64,000 nucleotides of DNA from Craterostigma plantagineum (taxonomy: Eukaryota; Streptophyta; Magnoliopsida; Lamiales; Linderniaceae). Below the pieces are notes generated by a model, which was given only the letters and a program-made list of their open reading frames with translations, was not told the DNA's origin and searched no databases. Location: positions 18,022,001 through 18,086,000 of the forward strand of contig JAPQWV010000005.1 of NCBI GenBank assembly GCA_027422505.1, written 5' to 3'. The translations under genes were made by a program, and so were the position numbers. Below are positions 31,977 through 43,745 of the stretch, piece by piece (position 1 is the stretch's first letter; every line of letters begins with the position of its first letter).

Positions 31977-34900
31977 TTAACTCTTCCTCTTTTTTGATTT
32001 CTGGGTTGCTTCAGAATTCGAATCGTACTGAATCGGGACTGTGGTTAAGGTTACATTTCCCGCATTTTGCGACGGCCGAGGATTGCGTGGCTTCGAATTA
32101 GTTGCATGCGACTCCATTTTCTTTCTGTGGTTGAAGCTCCATCGAGCATTTTCGAACCACTTACGAACCTAATTTGCAGAAATCAAGGATTAAATTGCCA
32201 AGTAAAAATAATCACCTTGATCATGATATAGGTTGAGGCGTGTGCAAACCTGCTCAACTGTCATTCCCAGTTCTTTCGCCAGATTTTCCCTTACAGATTT
32301 TTCGGGGTGTTGGTTCTCAGTGAACGCTTCATAGAGTCGCTGAACCACACGCAAAGTTAACCAACCATCATAAGAAAGTTCGTCGAAAAAATCGAGGCAT
32401 AAACTCTGTCTCTAAGATCTTACGCATAGGTTTTGAATTTCTATGGCAAACGGTTTGAAATGGACTTTTAAACTATATTCAACTTAAAAACTATAATCTT
32501 GAATGGGTACCTTTTTTGCAGCTTCACTGAACCGTTTCTGTGATCCTTTAGTAGCGTTTTCCTGAGAATTTGCGCTTTCTTTCGGTATGTTTTTATCCTT
32601 GGAGTTTACATCAGCCATTGGAGTCGACTTTTTCTCATTTTTGTCACGTTTTATTCGCCTGCTCTTCCGAGAGGTTCCATCTTCAAAATCCTCATCGCTC
32701 GTATCAGAAGATAGATCACCATATGTTTCCTTTCAGACAACAAAAAAATAATCTTAAGCCATAAGTAGGAAAATAGAGAACAGAATGAATCACGTATTTA
32801 GAAACACAGACCAGGTGCTGAAATATCTCAAGAAAAAAAAATCAAGACAGCAACAAAAATTAAACATCCAAAACAAAAATGTCAATGACATGACCAAAAA
32901 CGTAGAACTCACATCGTTCAACTTTTTGTAGTCCAAACAGTTGACATGCCTTTTTGCTGCTAGAGGCTCCCCGCCGCTCTCCAAAAGGTAAGATAGCTCA
33001 TCTTTTAGTGATTTTCCATTCAACTTCATATCCATTTTACTGCCTTTATCTAATTTCTCCTCTGATGTATGTGAAATGCTTCCTTGAATTTCTACTTCGT
33101 CCATAGACGCATCATTGAGTAGAGTGTCGAGGTCCTCTGAATCTGAAGAAAAATCAGAACTTGAACTATCATCCTTTCTCTGGTCATGTGAATCCTTTTC
33201 AGAAGGATCGAAATCATCATCTTCTGAATCATCAGAAGGCAACCCAATACTATTTGCATTATCTGCGGCAGCGCACAAGTTATCTGATGCAGAGAAGTAA
33301 CTTGAATTATCAGAATTCGACGCATCTCCTTCAAGCACCTCGGCGTTGGGCTTCTCAGAGTCGTACTCACCATCTTCGGAATCATCAGAAGAAGATCCCG
33401 AGACACCATTATCAGGATTCGTTCCCAAAGCAGCTTCGGGAAATATTTTCTGCGGTGACAGAGAGAATTTTTCAGCAACAAATGTTAACAATTTTGTAAT
33501 GGCATATGCATCTATATAAGCAAAGTACACCTCCCAACTGTCGAGAACAGAGAGCTTTGTTCCCTGGAAATCACTAAGCAAATCAATGCAATCAGCTTTA
33601 CAATCACACCCAGGGCAAAGCCACCCTTCATCGCCCAAAGGAACTGGATTAGGAAGAGACGAAAAGTTTAAGATACAATTAAATATATCGAAGCAATTAT
33701 ACGGAGATGGGGAGCTGTGAAGGGGGTATATTTTACTTTGTTCTTTTAATAGAGGTGGTTCCAAGCAATACTGGTGAAATCCACGGTCGCACGATCCATC
33801 ACACAGAATGATGTCATTGTCAAGTGTGACATCCTTGGAGCCACATTTTGAACAAAAGATCTGCAGCAAAGAAAGGGAGTGCTCAAAATTCATCTGATAG
33901 TATCGTATGAATGAATGGAAAAGAAGGGATTGGAAGCTAAAAGACACATTACAATCAAGAAATCAGGTTTCAAGAAATATGGAAGAATTCACCATTTGGG
34001 CGGGTGATGTAATCATACGGGAAGCACAAACAGTATTTATCAGCAAAAATGGTAACCATATGAATATTACGTCAATGTTACGACTCAATATAGATGTGCC
34101 TTATCTGCACATCACACATCGATAGAATAAAAAAAAAAGCACAAGGTCCAATAGGACTCAGCAGTTAAGCAACCGGGTAAAAAACTCCCACTTCAGTAAG
34201 CTTCAGACATGTGTTATATATCCAGTCTGTTTACTCAGATAAGTGGTTTAAGAATATGCAAAAATGCACCAACGGTTGTTTACTTTATCAAAGAAGTCCC
34301 AATTTCAGGAGATTGAAAGGGGGAAAACAGAGAAGAATAAAAAAATGTATCTTCTAGGTTATGCAAGAAGAGCACGACAAAGATGAAAAATACTAATTGA
34401 CAAAAATATATGAAGAACCTCCATACATCTTCACTGTCAATCTCTCCTTTATCGTCAAATAGAACTTCTGGTATCTTTCCAAGATGGAGTGATTGGTCAA
34501 GTTGCTGAAATAGAGCACGTATCTTCAACTTATAGCTTAAGATGTGAGACTTTGCGCGCAGTAATTCCTTCTCTGGCTTTATTTTTTCGACGCTGCAAAA
34601 AAATTCCAAAGACTCAGCAAAGCAGCTGACCAATTAAATTATTTGCAATAACTTTTTTTGGTGACAAATTAATTTAAAACCAATAATAACATTTCAAAAA
34701 TGAATAATAACAACTAAACCTGATTCAAGGGGCAATTAGAAATTATAATAAAATACTTCAAGAGAATTGTAATCCACATCAAACGCATTTATCTGAAAAT
34801 TAGGAACATAACAAACCTTTGCCCTTTCCAGCCTTCAGCAGTATACGCATCAATCAAGTTCTGTTCAAACATGATCCTGTGCAATAAATATCCAAGACGT

Positions 34901-35190
34901 TTTTTTGTTCGTGAGAACTCATTATGTGGAGTGCCGTTCGCCTTCTTATTCTTTTGCCTCCTCTTTTTCTCTACCACAGTGCTTTCTTCTTTTACACTCT
35001 CATTAGCTTCAGGAGCCTTGGATTTTTCTCGTGATTTTGGACGCAATGCCCATGAACTTGTTACTTGACCATTAGATTTTGATCCTCTCTTTCTTGGTAG
35101 CATTGAAGACCCTTTATCTTCCACATTTGATTCGGTATTTTCATTACCAGGCGTTTTATTACCATCCTCTTCGTTGCCCACTGAGCCCAT
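31977..35190 (-). CDS. HAT3.1: PHD-finger homeodomain protein, HAT3.1/PRHA family, 8 coding exons
   Basis: Nuclear DNA- and chromatin-binding regulator. Exons (minus): 35190-34817, 34592-34427, 33860-33737, 33643-33531, 33449-32913, 32729-32511, 32339-32250, 32168-31977; all phases agree, 604 aa. In order: charged N-terminus with KKRRQKNKK-like basic stretch; conserved LLHRIMFEQNLIDAYTAEGW and LLRAKSHILSYKLKIR block; PHD finger from FCSKCGSKDV through CDGSCDRGFHQYCLEPPL to GWLCPGCDC (C4HC3); Ser/Asp/Glu-rich acidic region; AAKRHV-x3-DYKKL block; C-terminal homeodomain split by two introns (RLYEAFTENQHPEKSVREN, ELGMTVEQVRKWFENARW) with the family's WFENARWSFN in helix 3; basic tail KSKKRKS. 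Intact. The symbol denotes the family; the parsley name is PRHA. An upstream 20-codon ORF may limit translation. Confidence 0.93.
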
Positions 35191-35255
35191 CGCTTCACCG
35201 TAATCTCTAATTAGAGGTTCAAAATTCTCACTATGAGGCCGATCGATTTGGTATT

Positions 35256-35318
35256 CTAAATTTTTCCCACTTTCTGTTTCCTCAACTGATTATACAAAAT
35301 GCAGTATCTATTCGCCAT
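35256..35318 (-). promoter_or_regulatory. Upstream ORF of 20 codons before the HAT3.1 start
   Basis: ATG at 35318, stop at 35258-35256, 65 nt before the main ATG at 35190 and in another frame. A splice acceptor (TTTATCAG) lies just upstream of it, so it is probably in the mature leader. The main frame is also open upstream of 35190 to about 35292, without an ATG. Confidence 0.55.
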
Positions 35319-36889
35319 CTCCGAATCCTGATAAATAAATGTATCAAGCCCATAACTAAAGAAGTGGAAATTCATTACAATATACCCAACCCTAGAGTTA
35401 CTAACACAAGCTCACCAACAGGATTTCATGTAGGAAAATAATAAAATAGATTTGAAAAAAAAAACAAAAACAGAGGACAACTTTCAATCTGTCCGTGCAA
35501 GTTCACAAATCTCAACCAGCTAAAGCCAAACCAATAATCAATTCCTAACCCAAATTGCATAGCCAACCTGCTTCAACTTCGTCGAAAGAGAGAATCACAG
35601 AGTTACGCCTGAGTAAAGCAAAAAATTCATCATACATTCCTCAAAAACGACATGGAAGGGCGAAACAATTAACCAATCGAATACACACGGCTTAACCAAA
35701 AAGCAGAAAAACAAACAAGACAAGAAAACAGAAGATAGAAGCTAATGGCCCACAGCAATTTGCTAACTCAAAAACGCCAACGCCAAACCGCCTCTTAATT
35801 TAGTATGCTCTGTGCTTAATATGTGCCTGTGCGTGTCCGTTCCTCTTTTCGATGGATTTCTCTAAATCAGCTGCGGATATTTCCCTCGCTCAAAGAACAA
35901 TGACGCCAAAATTGTTTCTTGCTCGCTCACGAATCAAAAAGCTTAATTGGGCTTTTGGGTGCTGTGAATATATGAGTGTTGGGCTCATGTCAATAGGTAT
36001 TCTCATTGGGCTTCACTTGTATACCATTCTATTTATATTTCCATCCCCAATTATTCAATTCAAGCAATAACTTAACTAATATCACTATTTTTTGGGCTTC
36101 AATACATAAATACCTATCAGTAAATTTGAAAGCCAAATCATTACCTTGTCAGAGTTATTTTATACTGAGGTAGCCATTTGAAACATTTATTGCTCATAGG
36201 TACCAAACTGACCATTATACCCTTGCTAAAACTGCTTTATTACATCTTTTACCTGGGTTTCTTATTTCAGCTTACGTTCGTTCTTAAAAAAAATCATACA
36301 CTAGAGGAAACACAAATCGCGCGACCTTCTTCCCAAAATCGACTCGTGTTTGTTTTGCTTCAGATTCCTCGTCGTTGGGTTCTCACTTCCTCGTGGTATT
36401 CGCCATCTGAAATCGACATTCTTCCCAAAAGGTATGTCCTTCGCCTTCTGAAATCGTCGTGGTATTTCGTCTTGGTGGGTTTTTGCTTACAATGTGGAGA
36501 ATCAATAGGCTTGTATCTAGTTTGCCTTTGCCGTTATTTTTTGGGTTTAAGCATTTTCGATTAATGTTCGTAACAATTCTGCTTGTTTTTCGAGTGAATC
36601 GATTTGTTGTTCGATTTGGGTTTTTTTCGAATGGTTCAATTACTGTGGTAGATTTGTGCGTGTTTTCTCGAATGGGTCGATTTGTTGTGGTCGATTTGGG
36701 TATTTTCGAATGGTTACTATGGTCGATTTGGCCGTTTTCGAATGGGTCGATTTGGATTTTTTTCGAATGGGGTCAATTTGTTTTGGTACTACATGATCAC
36801 TGTATTTGGTACCATCTGTTTGGGCAATTTGGTACGCCGTGTGTGTATAAAATGGTCCTACTTCTTAACAATTTTGCTTTTTGCAGAAA
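35319..36889. other. HAT3.1 5' leader/promoter and AT-rich intergenic DNA
   Basis: The first ~500 bp hold the 5' non-coding exon and promoter of the minus-strand gene. From ~36590 to 36790 degenerate repeats of TTTTCGAATGGGTCGATTTG-type words occur about six times. They end at a TTTTTGCAG acceptor-like site before the coding-like fragment at 36891. Confidence 0.5.
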
Positions 36890-36890
36890 T

Positions 36891-37265
36891 GCCTCCGCGG
36901 AACATATCTGAGCTTTCTTCCAGGTGCCATCATGCATTCTTTCGATCTACGTTCGGAATCCGATGGCCTCGCATAAGATGACCTGGGCCGCTAGAGCATT
37001 CGTCAGTTTTAACAATTTTGTGCATATTCCGTCGACTGTGTTGCAGTTCTGCGTTAATGTCATGTTTATATTGTGCAGGCTCATTTCCTGACGAATTATT
37101 GGGCACGGAAGTATAAGTATCTATGTAAGAAGACCGTGGATCCAGAGTTTAATCGGCTCCAATTTGGCGACGTAGCTGTGGGGTGCATGCCTCATTAACC
37201 ATAGAGGAGTACGTTGTCGACACCCCAGAGTTCAAGAAATATGGCGAGGAAGTCAACATGGATGT
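36891..37265 (+). pseudogene. Unidentified coding-like fragment, left side of gypsy insertion
   Basis: Pieces with protein-like composition: MPPRNISELSSR at 36891, then after an intron-like gap AHFLTNYWARKYKYLCKKTV (37080-) and TIEEYVVDTPEFKKYGEEVN (to 37255) in a shifted frame. I do not recognise the family. The gypsy palindrome interrupts it, and a similar charged frame resumes at 55556. Confidence 0.45.
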
Positions 37266-38036
37266 TGATGTGGACCGCGTAAAACGACCTCTTGAAAACG
37301 GCGATTAAAACGGTTGTTCTTCCTTCGCAATCTCCCTGGAGCGAATCCCTTGCTCTCCGTCGACTACCTCCGTCGAGCCTAACACTCACAAACTCAAAAA
37401 CACGTCAAAAGGGGGCCGGGGTTGGTGCCGGCGTATCCCCTCCGATGCTTAAGTCAGAAAATGGGTGAAAATAGGTATTTTAGCTCGTGAATCAGTTTTG
37501 GTCTTTCGAAAGCGTACCTGGGAAATGGATTAACTGTCACTATTTATACTAACCTCACTTCATCTTGCTTTGACCAAGTCTTTCACCCTGGCCCGTGTTT
37601 CGCGCGAACCTCACGGAGGGAACGTGGCTTTCCCCACGATCCCACGTTCTCATCTCCTCCTCTTCCTTCCAGTTTTCTTCACGACCTCGTCTCCATCAGG
37701 CGGCATCATCCACTCGGGCTATTCCTCCTGCTCGAGCTCTTGACTCACTCACGAGGTCTCGCCAACCCGATCTGGCCTCAGTTCCATGGCCCTTCCCTTC
37801 TCGGGCAACTCATCTTCGAGCGCTTTCTTCTTCCTGATCTTCTCGGGCACTTCGTCCCGATCCGACTTCCTATTCCTTCTTCTTAGTCCTCCTTCGGACT
37901 CGACTACCTCGAGCAGGCTGTTTTCCGTCTCGAGCCGTTCCCCACCCACTCGAGGTGTCTCTTCGCGCCTTAATACTCGCGGGTTATTTTATCGTTAACG
38001 CTATTTTACCGTTAGCTAGAAATCCCGAGGGTAACA
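37266..38036 (-). repeat. 3' LTR of gypsy element A
   Basis: 771 bp. In element orientation it begins TGTTACCCTCGGG and ends GGTCCACATCA. Confidence 0.92.
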
Positions 38037-38559
38037 ATAGTCCCCCCCTAAAATAGTCCAAAAAGAGTGTAACGAGTATTTGGACGTCAGCTATCGGTAA
38101 AATAATTGGTCACGGAGCCTTCCGACCCCTCTCAATGAACCTTCTCGGGTGCCTAGTACTCGGGCATCCTACCACCCTTCCTCTTTTAACCTTACCTCCT
38201 CAAGCCACGTCGCGATTCCCTTTGGGCGGGAAACTTGCCGCCCCATCATATCACGATCAGATCACTTTCGCCACGTGGCTCTCATCCAACGGCTTGACGT
38301 CGCTTCTTTCTTTTTCTTATTTTCCGTGCCCTTTCCCCTTCCCTTAGGGTTTTCGATCTTCGCCTCCCCCATTTTTCCATATCTTCTCTCTCAAAAACCG
38401 TCGACGCGTCAGTTTCTTCCTCAAATCGACATTTCCCTCCCTGCGATTCGTCTCTCTGCCATCACCACTAGTAAGTTACTCCTCTCTCTTCTTCTCTCTC
38501 GTTGATTTCGTTTGTCTCTCTGCCTTGATTTTCGGCTGTGAGTGACATGATTGTAGCCA

Positions 38560-41045
38560 TAGGTGCTGTTTCCAGTTTTACTCCGTCTTCCTTTCTTTTT
38601 CCTTTTCATGTGTCTCTGTATTTACTCCATTAGCTATTTTAGGATTTCATCCCTTTTCGTCATGAGCAGCCCCGCGACTTCGTCTTCCTCAGTCCATTCG
38701 ATTTCATTTTCGACACTAAGCTACCCAGAATCCCCGTCTTCTTCTTCATCACTTTTCGCTTCCTTTCTCGATGCCATGGAGGTCCTGAGTAAATTCCCTG
38801 ACCTCGATATTTTTCGCCCCCCCAGATTGTAGAGTACCCGAGCGAGAAAGTCTTTCTCCGAGCTTTAGCCGACTGGACCTCACAAATGGAAGAATTTCGC
38901 GAGGAGATCAAGCTCCCCTGGCATGAAGTGAACATTTCTTCTCTTCGGGCATCTCACATCCGTCTGATTATCGATCGGGCCGGGCTGAGTCCTGAATTCG
39001 AAGTCAGGATTCCTGGGCCTCGGGACGTGGTCAGCGGCCCTCCCGAAGGATTTCATACCTTCCTTTGGATCAGCTGGACATGGGCCTCCGCCTTCCTCTT
39101 GCCCCTTTCATAGCCGAACTTTGCAACCATTACCAAATATCCCCGAGTCAATTGACTCCCAATTCTTACAGGCTTCTCCTTTCTATGGCGATTCTTATTG
39201 AATATTTCCACCTCCCCTTCTCTCTCTCCCTTCTTCTCTCCTTCCTGAAAATAAACCAGAAGGAAACCGGCAAATTCTTCTTCTCTTCCACCGCTCCGAC
39301 AGAATTTCTTCTCGGGAATCCTTCCTCTCACAAGGGATGGATGAAGAAATTCTTCTACGTCCGTTCTCCCGAGGGAAGTCCCGAGAACGACACCACTGAT
39401 AAATGGCCCAAAGCCATATCTGTATCCACTCCTCTTCCTCTTACTCCCGATTCAGAGGTTGAGAGGTTCGTGGAAGTCCTCAGGGGTCGAAGCTTCAGCG
39501 CTCCTGAGATTGTAAAGGATGATTTACTCTGCCATTTTGGTTATTGTTCCAAAGGGCTAAAAGTAGATAATTTAGGTATATCATATCAGCTTTCTACTTC
39601 TCTTCCTCAACTTTATCTCTAACTTGATTTCTTCCCGATAGATTCATGCATGGACCTCGCCGACCTGCTCAAAATACAAGAGCAGATGAAGAAGGGAGGT
39701 TCCCCTTATGCTCCTCCTCCTGCCTCCATTACTCGGGCTCTCAACAAAGGCAAGGGTAAAGCCCCAGCCACCTCCTCGGGATCCCCCAAATCGGCTCCGA
39801 AAAAGAAGGCGCCTGCCGCCCCGAGCAGCTCTGTGGCGAAGAAAACTAAATCTGGCACCCGGCCAAGCGCGGGCGCCGTCGAGGGCACTCCTTCCCCCAC
39901 GGACCCCGTCGAGCAACCCGACTACTTCCATCGCCCTCACGGGGCTCACTGCGTGGAATTTCTTCGGGGTTTCCGGAACGAGGCCAACCAATCTCACCTC
40001 TCGAATATGAACCCTCGGGAGTTCTTCCCTCTCTTTGCTCAACATATGGGTCAGGTATCAACTTTCTTCCTATTCTTTATTCTTCCGCCTGCGGGCCTGA
40101 CCTCTTATAAAATCGGTACTTGTCCAATCAGCCCTACTCTCTCCTCAAACTTCACTGAGTTTATTTCCTTCAGGTTATTTCGTCTATCCAACTTAGGGTT
40201 TTACTCTCTTTTTTCTTCTTAGCTCATAACATACTCGTTTTATCTTATCTCCTGAGTTTTTTATCTTCTTTGCCCAGCTTGTTGATGGATCCCAGAATAG
40301 CGCACTCTCATCTTAGGAGAAACCCCAATTTAGATCCCCCTTCGTGCCCTCTCTGGGATTTATGGGGGGAGGCAACAGGTTTTGCTTTAAACATGATTGC
40401 GGATTTTCCGCAAAGGGAAGGCCAAGTCGTCGCGGCCCGCCCTTCTCGAGAGGCACTCTCCTTGGGAGGACTTCGCCGGACCCCTCGTTTCCTTCTGGAG
40501 GCTGATGGTGCTTCCTCCCGCCAGTTCATGGAAAATTTTCTGGAGCCCAATGAAAAGCGACGTCTGTCGAGATTTTCCGATTCCAGCTTCTGGGATTGGT
40601 GGGCTTTAAGCGAGAGTCGGGTCAGTCATACTGGCCTTCGCCTTTTATTCTCCTTCTTTCTTTTTTCTTTCCTGACTTTCTTCGTTAGTCCTACTCACTC
40701 TCCTGCGAGGGACTTCGGCGTTATACCCAACAACGCGCCTTGCTTCAGTACTATGAGGATGCTTGTACCCGACTGACTACCTTCTTGGGCGAGAAGGATC
40801 GCCAAATCGCTGAACTAAAGGAGTTGTTGGCCGATTCCCCTGCTGAGGACCAAGACACTCGTTCAAGGCTCCGAGGGAGAAATAATCGGGCTCGATCCCC
40901 TAATCGGATGAGGCGTATTGTATCCCCATATTCGGGCAGGACTTCGGCGCTAAGACGCACGAAGATTCCTCAAGATGAAGAGGCCTTTACTTCCTCGGGG
41001 ATCCGATATCTGGGGACGCCCTATGCTCGGGAGATGAGGCGATAG
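38560..41045 (+). pseudogene. Antisense extra gene of gypsy A ('putative gypsy type transposon' domain)
   Basis: Lies between pol and 3' LTR on the strand opposite to gag-pol. Exon-like blocks: MSSPATSSSS... (38662-), MEEFREEIKLPWHEVN (38886-), MGLRLPLAPFIAELCNHYQI (39080-) with SHKGWMKKFFYVRSP and FSAPEIVKDDLLCHFG; a Pro/Ala/Lys-rich exon (39650-40050); LLEADGASSRQFMENF (40270-40620); coiled-coil tail QYYEDACTRLTTFLGEKDRQ to 41045. The central block matches the plant transposon family often labelled gypsy-type transposase (PF04195 from memory). A one-T loss near 39060 breaks the frame in this copy. Such antisense genes are known for Tat-group elements; their role is unknown. Confidence 0.75.
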
Positions 41046-41214
41046 ATATTTTCCGTATGCTATTTTTCGCTACACTGTTGTTTTATTATTCAGCTCTATA
41101 AATCACAGGACTTCTAGTTTTTCGTAGACTTTGCTCTTTTGTGTATTTGCATTCGTATTCTTAAGTATCAGTCTTGCTTTTTCATGCATCCTCCATTGTT
41201 TTAGCATTGACCAA

Positions 41215-41560
41215 CAATCGTGCTCTTCCCGGCGATTTTCTTCACCCTTACGGGTGATCGGGCCTCGTCCGAGGACTTTTCTTCGTTTTCATTTGGAGAT
41301 TTTCTTCACCCTCACGGGTGATCGGGCCTCATCCGAGGACTTTTCTTCATTTTCGTTTGGAGATTTTCTTCACCCTCACGGGTGATCAGGCCTCGTCCGA
41401 GGACTTTTCTTCATTTTTGTTTGGAGATTTTCTTCACCCTCACGGGTGATCGGGCCTCATCCGAGGACTTTTCTTCATTTTCGTTTGGAGATTTTCTTCA
41501 CCCCCACGGGTGATCGGGCCTCATCCGAGGACTTTTCTTCCTTGTCGTACTCCACGTTCT
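41215..41560. repeat. 64-bp tandem repeat, five copies (element A)
   Basis: The unit contains TTCACCCTCACGGGTGATCG, where ACCC(T)CACGGGT is itself near-palindromic, and GAGGACTTTTCTTC. Five copies with few differences lie between the integrase end and the antisense gene. Confidence 0.92.
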
Positions 41561-41699
41561 TTCGGACACAATTAACTTCATTCAAAACATGCGAGTGTTC
41601 GGAAATAGATAGACAACTTGTAATACGTGGATTTCCTAACTAAGAAAATAAACAAGGCATAAATATGACAGATAAATGAGGTGCGATCCCGAGAACGTC

Positions 41700-42930
41700 T
41701 CACGGGTAATACTTCTTCAAATGCCGAGCGTTGTGTGGTCTCTCCAACTTCTTTCCATCCAAGTCTTCTAGATAATAGGCGGCTTCCCCCGCCTTCTTGA
41801 CCACCTTATACGGTCCTTCATACTTGGGATCTAGCTTCCCTCGCTCCCCTTTGTGTTGTATTTCCTTCATGACGAGCTCTCCTTCTTCAAACCTTCCCAG
41901 GCATACCGTCCGATTGTAGGCCCGGGTAATCTTTCTCTGATAGGCTGCCATCCTAAGCGCGGCCTTCTGCCTCCCTTCCTCGATCAGGTCCAACTCATCG
42001 GCCCGGAGCTGGTCATTCTCTTCCGAATATCCTATCACTCGAGCACTTTCTTGGCCTATTTCCACGGGTAACACTGCTTCGCTTCCGTATACCAAGCTGA
42101 ACGGGGTTTCCTTCGTCCCAGCTCGAGGCGTGGTCCTTTAGGACCAGAGTACGCTCGGCAACACGTTGAACCAAGCTCTCTTCAGCCCATCCAGCCGGAC
42201 TTTTAGTGCTTGTACAATCGTTCGATTTGTCACCTCGACTTGACCATTGCTCTGGGGATAAGCTACAGAAGTGAATGCTTGCTCGATTCCGTATCCCTGG
42301 CACCATTCTTTCAACTTGCGCCCACTGAACTGTCTCCCGTTATCGCTTATTAGCCTTCTCGGGATCCCAAACCTGCACAGGATATTTTTCCAAAGGAATG
42401 CAATTACAGCAGCTTCAGTGATCCGTGTCAGGGCTTCGGCCTCCACCCATTTGGAAAAATAGTCGATCGCGACTAGGAGGAACCTCTTTTGGGAGGCATT
42501 GCCTTCGAATGGCCCGACGATGTCTAACCCCCATTGGTCGAACGGACAGGCCGACACGACCGCCTTCATCATTTCTGCCGGTGCCCTTTGTAAGTTCGCA
42601 TGCTTCTGACATCGGAGGAAACTTCGCACCACCTTAATCGAGTCTACCCTCATGGTAGGCCAGAAGAAACCGGCCAACATCGCCTTGCGTGCCAAGGCTC
42701 TTCCCCCAATGTGACTTCCACAGCCCCTCATGTATGTCGACCAAGACTTCTTCGGCTTCCTCCTTCGATAAGCATCTCAACAGGGGGCCCGAGTAGGATC
42801 TTTTAAACAGAATCCCATCGATGATGGTGAAGCGGCTGGACCTCTTCTGTGTTACTCGAGCCTGGATTTTATCCTCTGGAAGGATCTGCTTCTCGAGATA
42901 AGAATAAATGTCACGCCGCAAATCTTCGGG
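41700..42930 (-). pseudogene. gypsy A integrase
   Basis: From ~42921 it reads ...SKEEAEEVLVDIHEG, then a frameshift at ~42722 (shared with element B), then GSHIGGRALARKAM, FFWPTM, CLRCQKHA-like knuckle (here FLRCQKHA, first Cys lost), WGLDIVGPF (Asp), RLISDNGRQF (Asp), YPQSNGQVEVTNRT (Glu). Another shift at ~42135 leads to the C-terminal part ending RHLKKYYP at 41700. Confidence 0.88.
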
Positions 42931-43004
42931 TTCCGGCTCCCTTACTTCCTCGATCTGATGGATCTGGGGTGCTCTTTCTACTTTAATCCCTCCTTCAGGC
43001 TCCC

Positions 43005-43745
43005 TTACTTGGTGATTCTGTCCGCCTTTTCGTTCTCTTTCCTGTTGATGAGCTCCAACTTAACTTCTTCGAATTTTTTCTTTAGCTTTTCAAAAGACTT
43101 CGCATATTCTGCCAGCCTGTCCTCCTTGATAGCGAAGTTCCCCTCGGTTTGTTGAACTACCAACTGTGAATCAGAATACAAAGTTACTCGGGTCAACCCC
43201 ATCCTTATCGCTGTCCTCATCCCGAGCAAGAGAGCTTCGTACTCGACTTCGTTGTTAGAGGCTCGAAAGTCCAACCTTACCCCTAAGCTAGTCTCTTCAC
43301 CCCAGGGTGAAACGATTACCAGCCCGACGCCATTTCCAAACTGACAGGAAGAACCATCCACATAGATCTTCCACATCTCGATTGGTTCCTCTTCTGCCAT
43401 CTCAACAATGAAATCGTCTTCTCCCAGCTCGGTTACCCATTTGATCGATCTTCCTGAGATATCTGGTCGAGTCACAATTACCCCCAACGGACTGTTGGTG
43501 AGTACTATGATCGGGTGTGATAGGAAGTAGGGCCTCAACATCCTGGCCGTAACTACCAAGGCCAACAACAATTTTTCCTGGGAAGTATATCGAATTTCGG
43601 CACCTTTCAAGAGATGACTAACGAAGTAGACCGGCTTCTGTACCTTTTCCTCTTCCCGGACCATCACGGAGCTGACTGCCCGAGGAGTAGTTGAAAGGTA
43701 AACGATGAGCTCCTCCCCGGGTTTTGGCTTGTTCAATACTGGCAA
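43005..43745 (-). pseudogene. gypsy A RNase H region
   Basis: It reads KPKPGEELIVYLSTT...VSSVMVREE, SHPIIVLTNSPL, then the plant-type second RNase H (YVDGSSCQFGNGVGLVIVSP, FRASNNEVEYEALLLGM, YSDSQLVVQQ). About 48 nt present in element B (after VTELGE) are missing here. Confidence 0.88.

Noticed and set aside
33092..33499. Open frames in other frames of HAT3.1 exon 5
   Set aside because: The repetitive Ser/Asp/Glu codons of the acidic region keep shadow frames open.
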